Assembly (NCBI GenBank): GCA_947593615.1
Contig: CANQDR010000002.1
Span: forward strand, 30,503 to 94,502
Length of the DNA stretch: 64,000 nt
Reading direction: 5' to 3'
Source of the DNA: an uncultured Clostridia bacterium
Lineage (GTDB): Bacteria > Bacillota > Clostridia > Oscillospirales > Acutalibacteraceae
Shown here: piece after piece, positions 18,475-28,636 of the stretch
Layout of the letters: each line of letters begins with the position of its first letter
How positions within the stretch are numbered: position 1 is the stretch's first letter
Notes under the pieces: generated by a model
What the model saw: only the letters and a program-made list of their open reading frames with translations
Told to the model about the DNA's origin: nothing
The model's database searches: none
Program-made: the position numbers and the translations under genes

Positions 18475-18639
18475 ATGACAAACCACGAACGAATTAAAAA
18501 TATGAGTGCTGAGGAATTAGCGGAGTTTATCCGCGATACGAATTGCAGTCATTGTAGCGGTAACTGCCATTCGGGCACGCCGTACAAAGGCGGCTGCAAT
18601 AAAGGCATTCAAAAATGGCTTAAAAGTGAGGTGAAATAA
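18475..18639 (+). CDS. Small Cys-rich phage protein (54 aa)
   Basis: MTNHERIKNMSAEELAEFI...CSHCSGNCHSG; SD AAGGAG; ATGA overlap with next gene. Confidence 0.6.
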   Translation: MTNHERIKNMSAEELAEFIRDTNCSHCSGNCHSGTPYKGGCNKGIQKWLKSEVK

Positions 18640-19472
18640 TGAACAAGACAAAAATTGAATGGTGCGATAGCACATGGAATCCGGTAACAGGCTGCCACCA
18701 CGGGTGCGAGTATTGTTACGCACGGAGGATTGCAGAGAGGTTCGGGGGCTACACAATGGACGGGAATTTTTTCACGGAGCAATTTTTTGAAATACTTGAC
18801 GAACCGCTAACTATTGAGCGGGCAAACGGAAAGAAAAACAAAGCCCCGTACCCGTTTGTATTTCAGCCGACGCTCCACCGCTACCGCCTTGGAGAGTATG
18901 AGAAGAAAGCCGGACGCACGATATTCGTGTGCAGTATGGCAGACCTTTTCGGCTCATGGGTGCCGGACGAGTGGATAGAGGAGGTATTCGCAGCCTGCGA
19001 GAAAGCACCGCAGCACCGTTATTTATTCCTTACGAAAAATCCACAGAGATATATTGATCTCGCAATGGCAGGAAAGCTCCCGGCAAAGGACAATATGTGG
19101 TACGGTACTACTGCAACAACTCCGGACGAGCCGTTCTTTTTCGGCGGAGCATGGCACACATTTGTCAGCATAGAACCGATATTAAGAGATTACAGTGGCG
19201 AAATCGAGCATATGTGCGACACTTTTGCACAGTGGGTAATCGTTGGAGCAGAGACGGGTAACAGAAAAGGCAAAGTAGTCCCGAAACGTAAATGGATTGA
19301 TGCAATCACAAAAACCTGCATAGAGCGCCATATTGCTCTTTTTATGAAAGACAGTCTAATTCCAATAGTCGGAGAGGATAATATGTTCCGTATCTTTCCG
19401 TGGGACGATAATTTTAAGGACTGCATAGAAAAAGAACAGAGATGGCTTGAATCAGAAGACCAAATTGCATAA
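18639..19472 (+). CDS. Phage Gp37/Gp68 (DUF5131, radical-SAM-like) family protein
   Basis: TKIEWCDSTWNPVTGCHHGCEYCYARRIAERFGG. Confidence 0.88.
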   Translation: MNKTKIEWCDSTWNPVTGCHHGCEYCYARRIAERFGGYTMDGNFFTEQFFEILDEPLTIERANGKKNKAPYPFVFQPTLHRYRLGEYEKKAGRTIFVCSMADLFGSWVPDEWIEEVFAACEKAPQHRYLFLTKNPQRYIDLAMAGKLPAKDNMWYGTTATTPDEPFFFGGAWHTFVSIEPILRDYSGEIEHMCDTFAQWVIVGAETGNRKGKVVPKRKWIDAITKTCIERHIALFMKDSLIPIVGEDNMFRIFPWDDNFKDCIEKEQRWLESEDQIA

Positions 19473-19820
19473 GAACATAATCTGATAATAAAATCCCGTG
19501 CGGTTTTGTTATACATATACTTTCATTATTAAAACACACAATTGAATAATCTTGCAACTAAGGCAGGCACGGCTGCCTTGCAAAATAAAAGCAAAGCACT
19601 CTCCAAATTGAGAGTGCTAAAAAAATACTTATAAATCAATTGCGGCGGTCTGCCGCTTTAGCCCTTGTATTCGGTATTAAGTTTGTAGCCGTTCAGACAT
19701 ATAAAAATAAAAAAATTTTCGGGCGGTCTAAGAAAGAGGAATAAAAGGGGAGGAATGGGGAAAAAAGGGGGAAAAGCCTTTCCCTCTTTTGTCCCCACAT
19801 TAAAACACGAGGTATATAAA

Positions 19821-20594
19821 ATGAATATTTGTGAAAAGAAAACTTATTCGGGAAAAAGTTTCGAGCCTGAATTTTATGCCGTCACCATTGACGGAAGAAA
19901 ATACACAAGAGGGTCAAAGAAGCGGTTAAGCCGTGCAGCACAAAAACAACTCAACGATAAAAACGCCCGAAAGAAATTAAGGCGGTTGCTTGATACAAAT
20001 TTTAATGAAAGCGATTATTATTGCACCTTCACATATCGGGATGACGAAATGCCACTGACATATGAAAATGTCAAGAAAGACGTAAACAATTTCTTAAAGC
20101 GTCTGCGCCGAGCACGTAAAAAAGCAGAACTTGAAGAATTGAAATATATTTATGCAATCGAATGTACTGTCAGCAAAAGAACAGGTCAAGCTCGTTATCA
20201 TGTTCACTTTGTGATGAATGGCAGATTACAGCGTCAGAAAATCAAATCGCTTTGGGGCAGGGGCGATATAAAAAAAGTGGAAGAGTTGCAGCCTGATGAA
20301 CACGGCTTCGAGCGTCTTGCAAATTATCTATGCAAAGAATGGACAAATGAATTATTGCCCGAAAACCGCAAGCGTTATACGCCAAGCAGAAATTTAAAAC
20401 AACCTAAAACGCCGCCGCCAAAGGACGGAGTATTCTCGGCGAGGTATCTTGAAAAACTCTGCAAGCAGCGGATTGATGACGCTGATTTTTGGGAACGGCG
20501 ATACAAAGGTTATAGGTTTATTGATGCCGAAGCTATTTACAACGAGGACTATGGCACATGGCATCTGTCATTGTTTATGCGAAAGAAGGAATAA
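19821..20594 (+). CDS. HUH-type rolling-circle replication initiator (Rep)
   Basis: Motifs CTFTYRDDEMPLT, RYHVHFVM (HxH), NYLCKEW (YxxK); longer ATG at 19755 has poor SD spacing. Confidence 0.8.
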   Translation: MNICEKKTYSGKSFEPEFYAVTIDGRKYTRGSKKRLSRAAQKQLNDKNARKKLRRLLDTNFNESDYYCTFTYRDDEMPLTYENVKKDVNNFLKRLRRARKKAELEELKYIYAIECTVSKRTGQARYHVHFVMNGRLQRQKIKSLWGRGDIKKVEELQPDEHGFERLANYLCKEWTNELLPENRKRYTPSRNLKQPKTPPPKDGVFSARYLEKLCKQRIDDADFWERRYKGYRFIDAEAIYNEDYGTWHLSLFMRKKE

Positions 20595-21010
20595 TGATGC
20601 AAAAAGACTCAACGAGAGATTACATAACAGCGGCATTCAGGTTATATTCTGCGCTCGGCTGTCCGTCAGAACAAAAAATCGGAAATCTAAGCCTCAGCAA
20701 CAGTAAAATAAAAAGCAATAAAAACAGCATTGCAATCCGCTTTGATTTACTTGCTGTTTCTAAGACTCTCGAATATCTCAACCGCAGCGGCAAGGACTAT
20801 ATCTGCGAAACTGTCAGAGAAGTTTACTTTACTGAACCGACAAGAGAATTTAAACGCAATGATATTAACGCACGGGTACTTAATCTTGCCGCAAAAAAAT
20901 TCACAAGTGAACGTAACGTATGGCGCTGGTTAAAAGAAGCACGCAATATCTGCGCCTCTTTTAGAGGTCTTAATACCGCAACCATAGAACAAATTATTGA
21001 TAATAATTAA
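20594..21010 (+). CDS. Hypothetical phage early/late regulator
   Basis: ATG overlaps Rep stop; helical protein upstream of HNH/terminase. Confidence 0.5.
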   Translation: MMQKDSTRDYITAAFRLYSALGCPSEQKIGNLSLSNSKIKSNKNSIAIRFDLLAVSKTLEYLNRSGKDYICETVREVYFTEPTREFKRNDINARVLNLAAKKFTSERNVWRWLKEARNICASFRGLNTATIEQIIDNN

Positions 21011-21054
21011 AAAGTTGTCAGTAGTAAAGGTTAATTTTATGCTTTAATTAAAGT

Positions 21055-21360
21055 ATGACAAACAGGCACGTAACCACTGAATGGATAAGAGAACTAATCC
21101 GCTGCGGCGATACTTCTCCGTTTTACAACACAAGAGAATGGCACGAGCTCAGAGAACGCAAACGTAAAGCAGAACATTATGAGTGTGAACGCTGCCGAAG
21201 TAAAGGCAGATATAGGCGCGGTATGGTTGTGCATCACAAAAAATATTTACGGCTGCATCCTGAACTTGCAATGGTATATGATAACCTCGAATTGCTTTGT
21301 GATGAATGTCATTACGATGAACACCATCATATCGAGCAATTAAACAAAGAAAAATGGTAA
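21055..21360 (+). CDS. HNH endonuclease (packaging-associated)
   Basis: CERCRSKGRYRRGMVVHHKKYLR...LELLCDECHYDEHH; next to terminase. Confidence 0.9.
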   Translation: MTNRHVTTEWIRELIRCGDTSPFYNTREWHELRERKRKAEHYECERCRSKGRYRRGMVVHHKKYLRLHPELAMVYDNLELLCDECHYDEHHHIEQLNKEKW

Positions 21361-21481
21361 AAATTTTTATACCCCCGGGTCAAAAATCGAAAAAATTTTT
21401 GACCAAAAGATAACGGCGGCAGTCAAGACTGTACCTCTACGCGCGTACGCGAGAATTTTTCAGGAAGGAGAAATAAAGAAT

Positions 21482-21790
21482 ATGGCTTCACTTGCAAGTG
21501 TAAAAAAAAGTCTGATTGAGCAACTTGAGAAAAAAGGCGCTGATGTTGAAGTTTTTAGAGATTTGATTGACAGCTATATATACTACACAAAGCTTGAAAG
21601 AAAAATGCAGAAAGATATCAAAGAAAAAGGACTTGCTTATGAGGCTATATCGGCTACAGGAAAAACTTACATTAAAGACAATCCAAATGTCAAAAACGCT
21701 ATTGCTTGTAACAAGCAAAGACTTGCCATTCTCGCACAGCTTGATTTGACAACCAAAACCGTTGAAATGGAATGCGATGATAAACTCTGA
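21482..21790 (+). CDS. Terminase small subunit (P27-like)
   Basis: Position and sequence YIYYTKLERKMQKDIKEKGL...YIKDNPNVKNA. Confidence 0.8.
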   Translation: MASLASVKKSLIEQLEKKGADVEVFRDLIDSYIYYTKLERKMQKDIKEKGLAYEAISATGKTYIKDNPNVKNAIACNKQRLAILAQLDLTTKTVEMECDDKL

Positions 21791-23439
21791 TGAATAAGCA
21801 CATAAAGGAGTACATTGACCTTGTAAAATCTGAGAAATTCCCTGTCTGTAAAGAGCAAAAATTACTTATAAAATACGTTGAAAACTGCTTTGAAAATGAG
21901 TCAATTTACATTGATGATAAACAGCTTGAAGACTATCTAAGTTTACAAAAATACTTCGATTTTAAATTATTCCACTGGGAGAAATTTTGTTTTGCATTAC
22001 ATAACTGTACATATATTTCCCCAGGTGTACTCAGATGGCCTGATATACTTATTCTCGTTGGCAGAGGAGCAGGTAAAAACGGCTACCTTGCTTTTGAAGA
22101 TTTCTGTTTACTTACTCCCGTTAACGGAATCAAAGAATATCATATTGACATATGTGCAACCTCAGAAGACCAAGCAAAAACAACTTTTTTCGACGTTTAT
22201 AACGTACTTGAAAATAACAAAGCAAAAATGTCTAAGCACTTTAAGTGGAACAAAGAAGAAATTACAAATTTGAAAACACATTCTGTTTTAAAATTTCGTA
22301 CGTCAAATTCAAAAACAAAGGACGGTGGACGTCCGGGAAAGATAGATTTTGACGAATACCACGCGTATGAAAATTACAGTCTTATAAAAGTTTTTAAAAC
22401 AGGTTTGGGTAAGAAAGCACTTCCTCGAACCACGATTATAACTACAATGGGCGATGTACGTGACGGCCCGCTCGACAACACTCTATCAGATACTTTGCAA
22501 ATACTCAACGGCGAAATCCCCGATAATGGTATGCTTCCGTTCATCTGCCGCCTTGACGATAAAAAAGAAGTTGATAATCCTGAAAATTGGTATAAGGCAA
22601 ATCCATCGTTGCAGTATTTCCCGATACTTCAGCGAGTTCTGAAAAAAGAATATTTCGACTGGAAGCGTGACCATCTCGGCAATTCCGATTTTATGACAAA
22701 GAGAATGAATATTCCGCAGGGGTCAACAGGAGAGCCTGTCACGGAATGGGAAAATATTCTCGCTACCAATAAACCTATAATTGACCTTGAGGGCAAGACT
22801 TGTGTTTTTGGTATAGATTACACTAAAATCCACGATTTTCTCGCAGTAGGTTTGCTATTCGAAGTTGATAACAAGATATACTGGATTACTCATTCTTGGG
22901 TATGTGAAAGCTGTAGGGATTTATCAAGAATCCGCTACCCTGTAAAAGATGCGGCGGCAGAGGGCTTGCTGACAATTGTTCCGGGTGTTGAGATACCCCC
23001 TGAATTGCCAATAGAATGGCTTAACGAAATGAAACAGCATTATAACATTGTAGCAGGCGGACTTGATAATTACCGTTACACATTGCTTAAAAAACCGCTT
23101 ATGTCAATTGGATTTGATTGCGATAAAAAGGGCAACAATAATTTACATCTTGTACGACCTTCTGACCTCATGCAAGCAGCCCCCGTTATATCAAGCGATT
23201 TTCAGAATCGGCGAATTATTTGGGGAAAAAATACCCTGATGCGTTGGTACACAAACAATGTAAAAGTTACATACGACAACAAAGGAAATATTATTTACGG
23301 CAAAATTGAACCGCGAAGCCGCAAAACTGATGGTTTTATGGCACTTGCAGCGGCATATACGCAAAAAGACAAAATCAAACAATACACGCCGATTGATGCT
23401 GACAGCTTTAGTAAAATGCTTCAGGTATATAGCTTTTAG
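21790..23439 (+). CDS. Terminase large subunit
   Basis: 549 aa; WPDILILVGRGAGKNGYLA Walker A-like; DFDEYHAYEN; FGIDYTKIHDF nuclease motif. Confidence 0.93.
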   Translation: MNKHIKEYIDLVKSEKFPVCKEQKLLIKYVENCFENESIYIDDKQLEDYLSLQKYFDFKLFHWEKFCFALHNCTYISPGVLRWPDILILVGRGAGKNGYLAFEDFCLLTPVNGIKEYHIDICATSEDQAKTTFFDVYNVLENNKAKMSKHFKWNKEEITNLKTHSVLKFRTSNSKTKDGGRPGKIDFDEYHAYENYSLIKVFKTGLGKKALPRTTIITTMGDVRDGPLDNTLSDTLQILNGEIPDNGMLPFICRLDDKKEVDNPENWYKANPSLQYFPILQRVLKKEYFDWKRDHLGNSDFMTKRMNIPQGSTGEPVTEWENILATNKPIIDLEGKTCVFGIDYTKIHDFLAVGLLFEVDNKIYWITHSWVCESCRDLSRIRYPVKDAAAEGLLTIVPGVEIPPELPIEWLNEMKQHYNIVAGGLDNYRYTLLKKPLMSIGFDCDKKGNNNLHLVRPSDLMQAAPVISSDFQNRRIIWGKNTLMRWYTNNVKVTYDNKGNIIYGKIEPRSRKTDGFMALAAAYTQKDKIKQYTPIDADSFSKMLQVYSF

Positions 23440-23449
23440 GGGGGATTAA

Positions 23450-24619
23450 ATGAAATTTATTGATTATATTCGTTCAAAGCTTATTGGCAAAAGCAGTGTA
23501 GAAATAAGTGAATCGGATTTAGAAGAGTTTTATGAAAAATACGAGGCATCAAAATTCAATCTTACCGAACTTGCCTTGTTTACCGCAATCAGTTTAATTG
23601 CTCGTTCATTGGCTAAATGTGAGTTTGTCACACTCAGCAACGACAAGCCACAATATGAATACGAGTATTATCTATGGAATTATTCTCCGAATAAGCACCA
23701 AACAAAAATTGAATTTATAACTGAGTTTGTTTCAAATTTGATTTTCAAAAACGAGGCATTAATTGTTGAAACTTCAGACGGACAACTGCTTGTTGCCGAC
23801 GGCTTCAGCAAAACAGAATTTGCGCTGTATGATGATGTTTTTTCATCAGTCAGTTGTCGCAATTTAACTTTTTCAAGAACTTTTTACGAAAGTGATGTAA
23901 TCTATCTCAAATACAATAACATTGCTATTTCAAGTATTTTAGCGCAAATGTGCAAGAGTTATGAAAAACTTATGACGTCAGCGGAAAGCCGATATAACAA
24001 AGCAGTCGGTCATAAGGGAATTTTAACAATTTCAAATCAGGCTTCAAATGATACCAAATTTCAAGATACGTTTAATGACCTGATTCAAAAGCGTTTTAAG
24101 CAGTATTTCAATGCTCAAAATGCCGTACTTCCTTTATTTGACGGTTATTCCTACAATGAACCTTCGACAGATTCAAGCAAAACTACAAATACAGAAATTA
24201 ACGATATTACAAAGCTGCGTGGTGAAGCATATTCAATCGTAGGAAACGCTTTTACTATTCCGCCCTCAATTATTAAGGGCGAAGCCTCTCAGCTCAGCGA
24301 TGCAGTTGATTCATTCATAGCGAATGCTATTGACCCCCTCGCACAAATGGTTGAACAGGAAATAACTAAAAAACGCTACGGCGAAAGCAGCTTTTTAAAG
24401 GGCAGCTATCTGTCCATAGACACAACATATGTACGTCACATTGACGCTATTTCTTTAGCAAACAACATTGACAAATCTATAGCTTGCGGTGTACTCTCCC
24501 CAGCTCAGGCACAACGCTACTGCAATATGATTCCTGATACTGAGAAATGGGCACACGCTCACTATATGACAAAGAATTACCAAACGATTGATATGGCTGT
24601 GAAGGGTGGTGAGAGCTAA
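23450..24619 (+). CDS. Portal protein (HK97 type)
   Basis: 389 aa; position and C-terminal AIDPLAQMVEQEITKKRYG. Confidence 0.9.
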   Translation: MKFIDYIRSKLIGKSSVEISESDLEEFYEKYEASKFNLTELALFTAISLIARSLAKCEFVTLSNDKPQYEYEYYLWNYSPNKHQTKIEFITEFVSNLIFKNEALIVETSDGQLLVADGFSKTEFALYDDVFSSVSCRNLTFSRTFYESDVIYLKYNNIAISSILAQMCKSYEKLMTSAESRYNKAVGHKGILTISNQASNDTKFQDTFNDLIQKRFKQYFNAQNAVLPLFDGYSYNEPSTDSSKTTNTEINDITKLRGEAYSIVGNAFTIPPSIIKGEASQLSDAVDSFIANAIDPLAQMVEQEITKKRYGESSFLKGSYLSIDTTYVRHIDAISLANNIDKSIACGVLSPAQAQRYCNMIPDTEKWAHAHYMTKNYQTIDMAVKGGES

Positions 24620-25404
24620 TGAATTTAAACAAAGCATTTGAAATCAAACAAGAGGGTAATTTAAGAACGCTTGAAATTTATCTGTACGGCGAAATTCAAG
24701 GCGATTACTATGACTGGTGGAACAGCAAAATTGTTGAAAGCACTACATCAGCAAACTATGTCCGCAAAGCTATTGATGAAGCAGGACCTGTTGATAATAT
24801 AAATATTTATATTAATTCATGCGGTGGATCGGTTTCCGAAGGTATTGCAATTTACAACATTTTGAAACGTATGCAACAGTCTAAAACCGTTTACGTTGAT
24901 GCTTTCGCTTATTCTATCGCTTCGGTGATTGCTATGGCAGGCGATAAAATTGTAATGCCAAGCAATACAACAATGATGATACATAATGCGATGATGTCAG
25001 CTTATGGCAATGCCGCAGAATTAAGGAAAGCGGCAGATGACCTTGATACCATCAACGAAGCAAGCTGCAATACTTATCTAACAAAAACCGATAAAATCAG
25101 CAAAGATGAATTACAAAAACTGCTTGACGCCGAAACATTTCTGACAGCAGAGCAGGCACTTGAAATCGGGCTTTGTGATGAAATTGCAAATCCTGTTGAC
25201 TTGTCGCAATCTGTTGATGTAATTGAACAAGCACAGCGGCAGAAAAATCCGACAGCAAAAAAAGCAGCTGATTTTATGCAGTTAGCTGCAAAGAAAAACC
25301 CTACTCCACCCCCGGCGCCGCCGAAACCTGATACCGAGCCGAATCAGAATGGGGACAAGTATGAATGGCTCAGCAATTTAATCAATTCAAAAAATCTTAT
25401 ATAA
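24619..25404 (+). CDS. ClpP-like head maturation protease
   Basis: INSCGGSVSEGIAIYNIL, ASVIAMAGDKIVMPSNTTMMIHN. Confidence 0.94.
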   Translation: MNLNKAFEIKQEGNLRTLEIYLYGEIQGDYYDWWNSKIVESTTSANYVRKAIDEAGPVDNINIYINSCGGSVSEGIAIYNILKRMQQSKTVYVDAFAYSIASVIAMAGDKIVMPSNTTMMIHNAMMSAYGNAAELRKAADDLDTINEASCNTYLTKTDKISKDELQKLLDAETFLTAEQALEIGLCDEIANPVDLSQSVDVIEQAQRQKNPTAKKAADFMQLAAKKNPTPPPAPPKPDTEPNQNGDKYEWLSNLINSKNLI

Positions 25405-25429
25405 AACTTATATAAAAGGAGAATTTTAA

Positions 25430-26608
25430 ATGAAAAACAAAGATTTTCTTATGCAGCAGCGCAAAGCATTTGCTCAAAAGTTTAAAGATGCGCTCGATTC
25501 AAAAGACGAAGGACAGATTGTAGAAGCTTTTGAAAAATATGCCGAGGGCATACAGCAAAGTTTGCTTGACACATTTAACGAAATTCAGGCAACAACAGAC
25601 TCGACAATTCTTGCAAAGCGCGGCATTCGACAGCTTACATCAATTGAACAGAAGTTCTACGAAAATGTTGCAACTGCAATGAAATCCCTCGACCCTAAAC
25701 AGGCACTTTCAAATGTTGACCTCACCATTCCTCAGACAATTATTGATACTGTTCTTACTGACATTGAGCAGAATCACCCGCTGCTTGCCGCATTAAATAT
25801 TCAGAACACTTTCGGTTCAGTCAAATGGATTTATTCTGATGACACTAAAAAGCTTGCAGCTTGGGGGCAGATTACATCTGCAATTACTCAGGAACTCAAC
25901 GAAACAATCCATTCGCTTGAATTCAGCACCAATAAACTTACAGCGTTTATACCAGTTCCAAAGGATTTACTTGACCTTGCTCCCGGTTATCTTGACGCAT
26001 ATGTACGTGCTATTCTCGGCGATGCTCTTGCATACGGACTTGAAAATGGCATAATCTGCGGTACAGGCAAGAATATGCCTATCGGTATGTGCAAAGACCT
26101 CAAAGGCTCTGTTCAAGAGGGTGTTTATCCCGACAAAGAAAAAGTAAGTCTTAAAGGGCTTGATGTTACAAGCTACTGCGCCACAGTTGCAAAACTTGCA
26201 AAAACCGAAAGCGGCAAGGCTCGTATCGTTCCTACTGTTGACCTTATCGTAAATCCGCAGGACTACATAAGTAAAATCATTCCTGCCACAACCGTTCTTG
26301 CAACAGATGGCAGTTACAAAAATAACATATTCCCATTCCCGACAAACGTATATCAGTCCGAAATGGTTACGGAAGGTACAGCGATACTCGGTATGCTCAG
26401 CCGATACGCCGCTTGTCTTTCAACAGGAAAAGATGGCAAACTCGACTACAGCGACCATTATCAGTTCCTTGAAGATAACAGAACTTACACCATTAAACTT
26501 TACGGAACAGGAAGAGCAAAGGACAACAACAGCTTTATTTTCCTTGACATTTCAAAGCTTGAACCGCTTAAACTTTCGGTTGTCCTCGAAAATCAGGCGG
26601 CTGAGTAA
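25430..26608 (+). CDS. Major capsid protein
   Basis: 392 aa HK97-fold-like following protease. Confidence 0.9.
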   Translation: MKNKDFLMQQRKAFAQKFKDALDSKDEGQIVEAFEKYAEGIQQSLLDTFNEIQATTDSTILAKRGIRQLTSIEQKFYENVATAMKSLDPKQALSNVDLTIPQTIIDTVLTDIEQNHPLLAALNIQNTFGSVKWIYSDDTKKLAAWGQITSAITQELNETIHSLEFSTNKLTAFIPVPKDLLDLAPGYLDAYVRAILGDALAYGLENGIICGTGKNMPIGMCKDLKGSVQEGVYPDKEKVSLKGLDVTSYCATVAKLAKTESGKARIVPTVDLIVNPQDYISKIIPATTVLATDGSYKNNIFPFPTNVYQSEMVTEGTAILGMLSRYAACLSTGKDGKLDYSDHYQFLEDNRTYTIKLYGTGRAKDNNSFIFLDISKLEPLKLSVVLENQAAE

Positions 26609-26649
26609 AAGTTTTAAAGATTAAATCATTTATAACGGAGGTGCTGTAA

Positions 26650-26946
26650 ATGCCAGTCTTTGAAGATATAAAAACGATGCTTGACATCAATATAGAGGAT
26701 ACCTCTAACGACAAAAAGATTAATATCATAATTGAGGACGGCAAACAGCACCTTCGCTCATTTAACCCACTTCTGTCAGATGATGACTTTGAAAAACCTA
26801 CTCGCGCGAGATATTTGCTCTCGTCTTATTGCAGATACGCTTACAGCAACGCTTCTGAGATGTTTGACATTAACTACAAAGCGGAAATTTTAGCATTGCG
26901 TCAGGAATACGAGGTGCAGGAATATGAAAATAAAAACTCCGATTGA
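26650..26946 (+). CDS. Head-tail connector (gp6-like)
   Basis: Position; DIKTMLDINIEDTSNDKKINIIIEDGKQHLRSF. Confidence 0.8.
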   Translation: MPVFEDIKTMLDINIEDTSNDKKINIIIEDGKQHLRSFNPLLSDDDFEKPTRARYLLSSYCRYAYSNASEMFDINYKAEILALRQEYEVQEYENKNSD

Positions 26947-27277
26947 ATTCCTGACTTTCAATGACGGAATTGTGGATATTTATGAAACCGACGAAGATGA
27001 CGTTATAATCCACAATACAGTTAAAAAATTCAAATACGGTAATCGTACTGTGGGTGTCAAGCGTTACTACGCTGCACGCCAGAGCGATATTAAGCTCGAT
27101 TTGGTAATTCATATTCACAGAGATTTAGAACTCAACACACAGCACGCAGCGGTAATAAAAAATACGCGCTATAAAATTGAACAAGTTCAGCAGTTGCCGG
27201 ATACTAATCCTGCCGTTACTGTTTTAAGTTTGTCACAGCGCGGACTATACAGAGGTGAAGAAGATGGCGTTTCATAG
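26924..27277 (+). CDS. Head closure/head-tail adaptor protein
   Basis: 117 aa; synteny. Confidence 0.6.
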   Translation: MKIKTPIEFLTFNDGIVDIYETDEDDVIIHNTVKKFKYGNRTVGVKRYYAARQSDIKLDLVIHIHRDLELNTQHAAVIKNTRYKIEQVQQLPDTNPAVTVLSLSQRGLYRGEEDGVS

Positions 27278-27596
27278 TTACAGCGATTTTAAAACAGCTA
27301 TAAAAAACTGCGGTATTCCTGTAGCTGAAGCTGAATACAAAAAATCAGTTTCTACCCCATATGCTTGTTATTTCCGCTCAGCAGAAGACTGCATATATGC
27401 AGACGGAATACCTATCATAACAAAAACAAAAATAGCGGTTGAACTTTATACAGAAAAAAGCGATATTCTCAGTGAATCTCAGATTGAATCGTGGTTCAGA
27501 CTAAACGGCATAAATGCAAAGAAAACCGAAAGGGCATTTGTTGAATCTGAAAACTACTACGAAACAATCTATGAATTTGAGTTGATTTTCGGGTGA
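27255..27596 (+). CDS. Tail terminator-like protein
   Basis: 113 aa; synteny. Confidence 0.55.
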   Translation: MKKMAFHSYSDFKTAIKNCGIPVAEAEYKKSVSTPYACYFRSAEDCIYADGIPIITKTKIAVELYTEKSDILSESQIESWFRLNGINAKKTERAFVESENYYETIYEFELIFG

Positions 27597-28018
27597 GTGA
27601 TGAAAAAGTAAAGCCTAATGAAATTTCGTCAGCTGTTGCAGGAACTCTTAATAGCTGGTCAGCGGATATTCAATACGGAATTATTGAACTGACGGACGAA
27701 AAAGCAGAGAGGCTTAAAGAACTTATAAAAAATGCAAGTCCGAAGCGAACCGGGAAATATGCTAAATCGTGGAAAGTAAAGGTTACTGAAAACACATTCA
27801 GCACCTACGAAAAAACCGTATATAACGCAAAGCACTATCGCAGAACGCATTTACTTGAAAAGCCACATGTCAAAAGAAATCACAAAGGTAGCGTTGCTGC
27901 TCAAGTACATATCCAGCCTGCGGCGGAAACTATTAAATCAGAATATATTGCAGGCATCAAAAAAATAATTAAAAATTCACAGTCCGCAGGAGGCGGACGA
28001 AAAACTTATAAAAAATAA
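27593..28018 (+). CDS. HK97 gp10-like head-tail protein
   Basis: KRTGKYAKSWKVK...HYRRTHLLEKPHVKRN. Confidence 0.75.
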   Translation: MSDEKVKPNEISSAVAGTLNSWSADIQYGIIELTDEKAERLKELIKNASPKRTGKYAKSWKVKVTENTFSTYEKTVYNAKHYRRTHLLEKPHVKRNHKGSVAAQVHIQPAAETIKSEYIAGIKKIIKNSQSAGGGRKTYKK

Positions 28019-28024
28019 AAGGAG

Positions 28025-28636
28025 ATGTTTTTTATGGAAACCACTATAGCTAAAGTTGGTTATGCAATGATAACAGAAACAGCGGATGAAATTACTTATG
28101 ATAATATAGTGTGGTTTAAATCGGATGAAGCAGGTGGTAGAGAAATTTCAGCAGAACCAAGCGGCGACACAATCAAAATATATGCAGACGGACAGCCTGT
28201 CATTCAGGCTGTAGGAAATTCAGGCTATGAAATTACACTTATACTCATTTCAATAATTGATAAAATTGAAACTGATTGGTTTAATAAAACCAAGCTTGAA
28301 GACGGAAGTATTCTTGAAATAGCTGAAATTAAAGCAAGTCCAAAATTTGCACTCGTGGTTGCAAAAGAACTTCTTGGTTCAACAAATAAATATGCTATTG
28401 ATACTTATTTTTATTGTTCCGCATCGAACAGACCGAGCAAAAAATCTAAGACGTCAGAGGGAAATTTCGACCCTGAATTTCCCGAATTTTCTATTGCAGC
28501 TAATCCTCGCCCGGATAATCAATTTGTTTGCGTCACCAATTATGCAAACGAATTGCCAACTACTGTTACCGTTCCGACTGTCACTGCTAAAATTAATGCA
28601 TTATCAAAAAAGGAGGTAATAAAGAGTGGCACGTAA
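28025..28636 (+). CDS. Major tail protein
   Basis: 203 aa; synteny. Confidence 0.75.
   Translation: MFFMETTIAKVGYAMITETADEITYDNIVWFKSDEAGGREISAEPSGDTIKIYADGQPVIQAVGNSGYEITLILISIIDKIETDWFNKTKLEDGSILEIAEIKASPKFALVVAKELLGSTNKYAIDTYFYCSASNRPSKKSKTSEGNFDPEFPEFSIAANPRPDNQFVCVTNYANELPTTVTVPTVTAKINALSKKEVIKSGT

Noticed and set aside
19755-19820. Upstream ATG of the Rep ORF
   Set aside because: SD GGGGAGG is too close to this ATG; 19821 has better spacing and starts the conserved-looking region.
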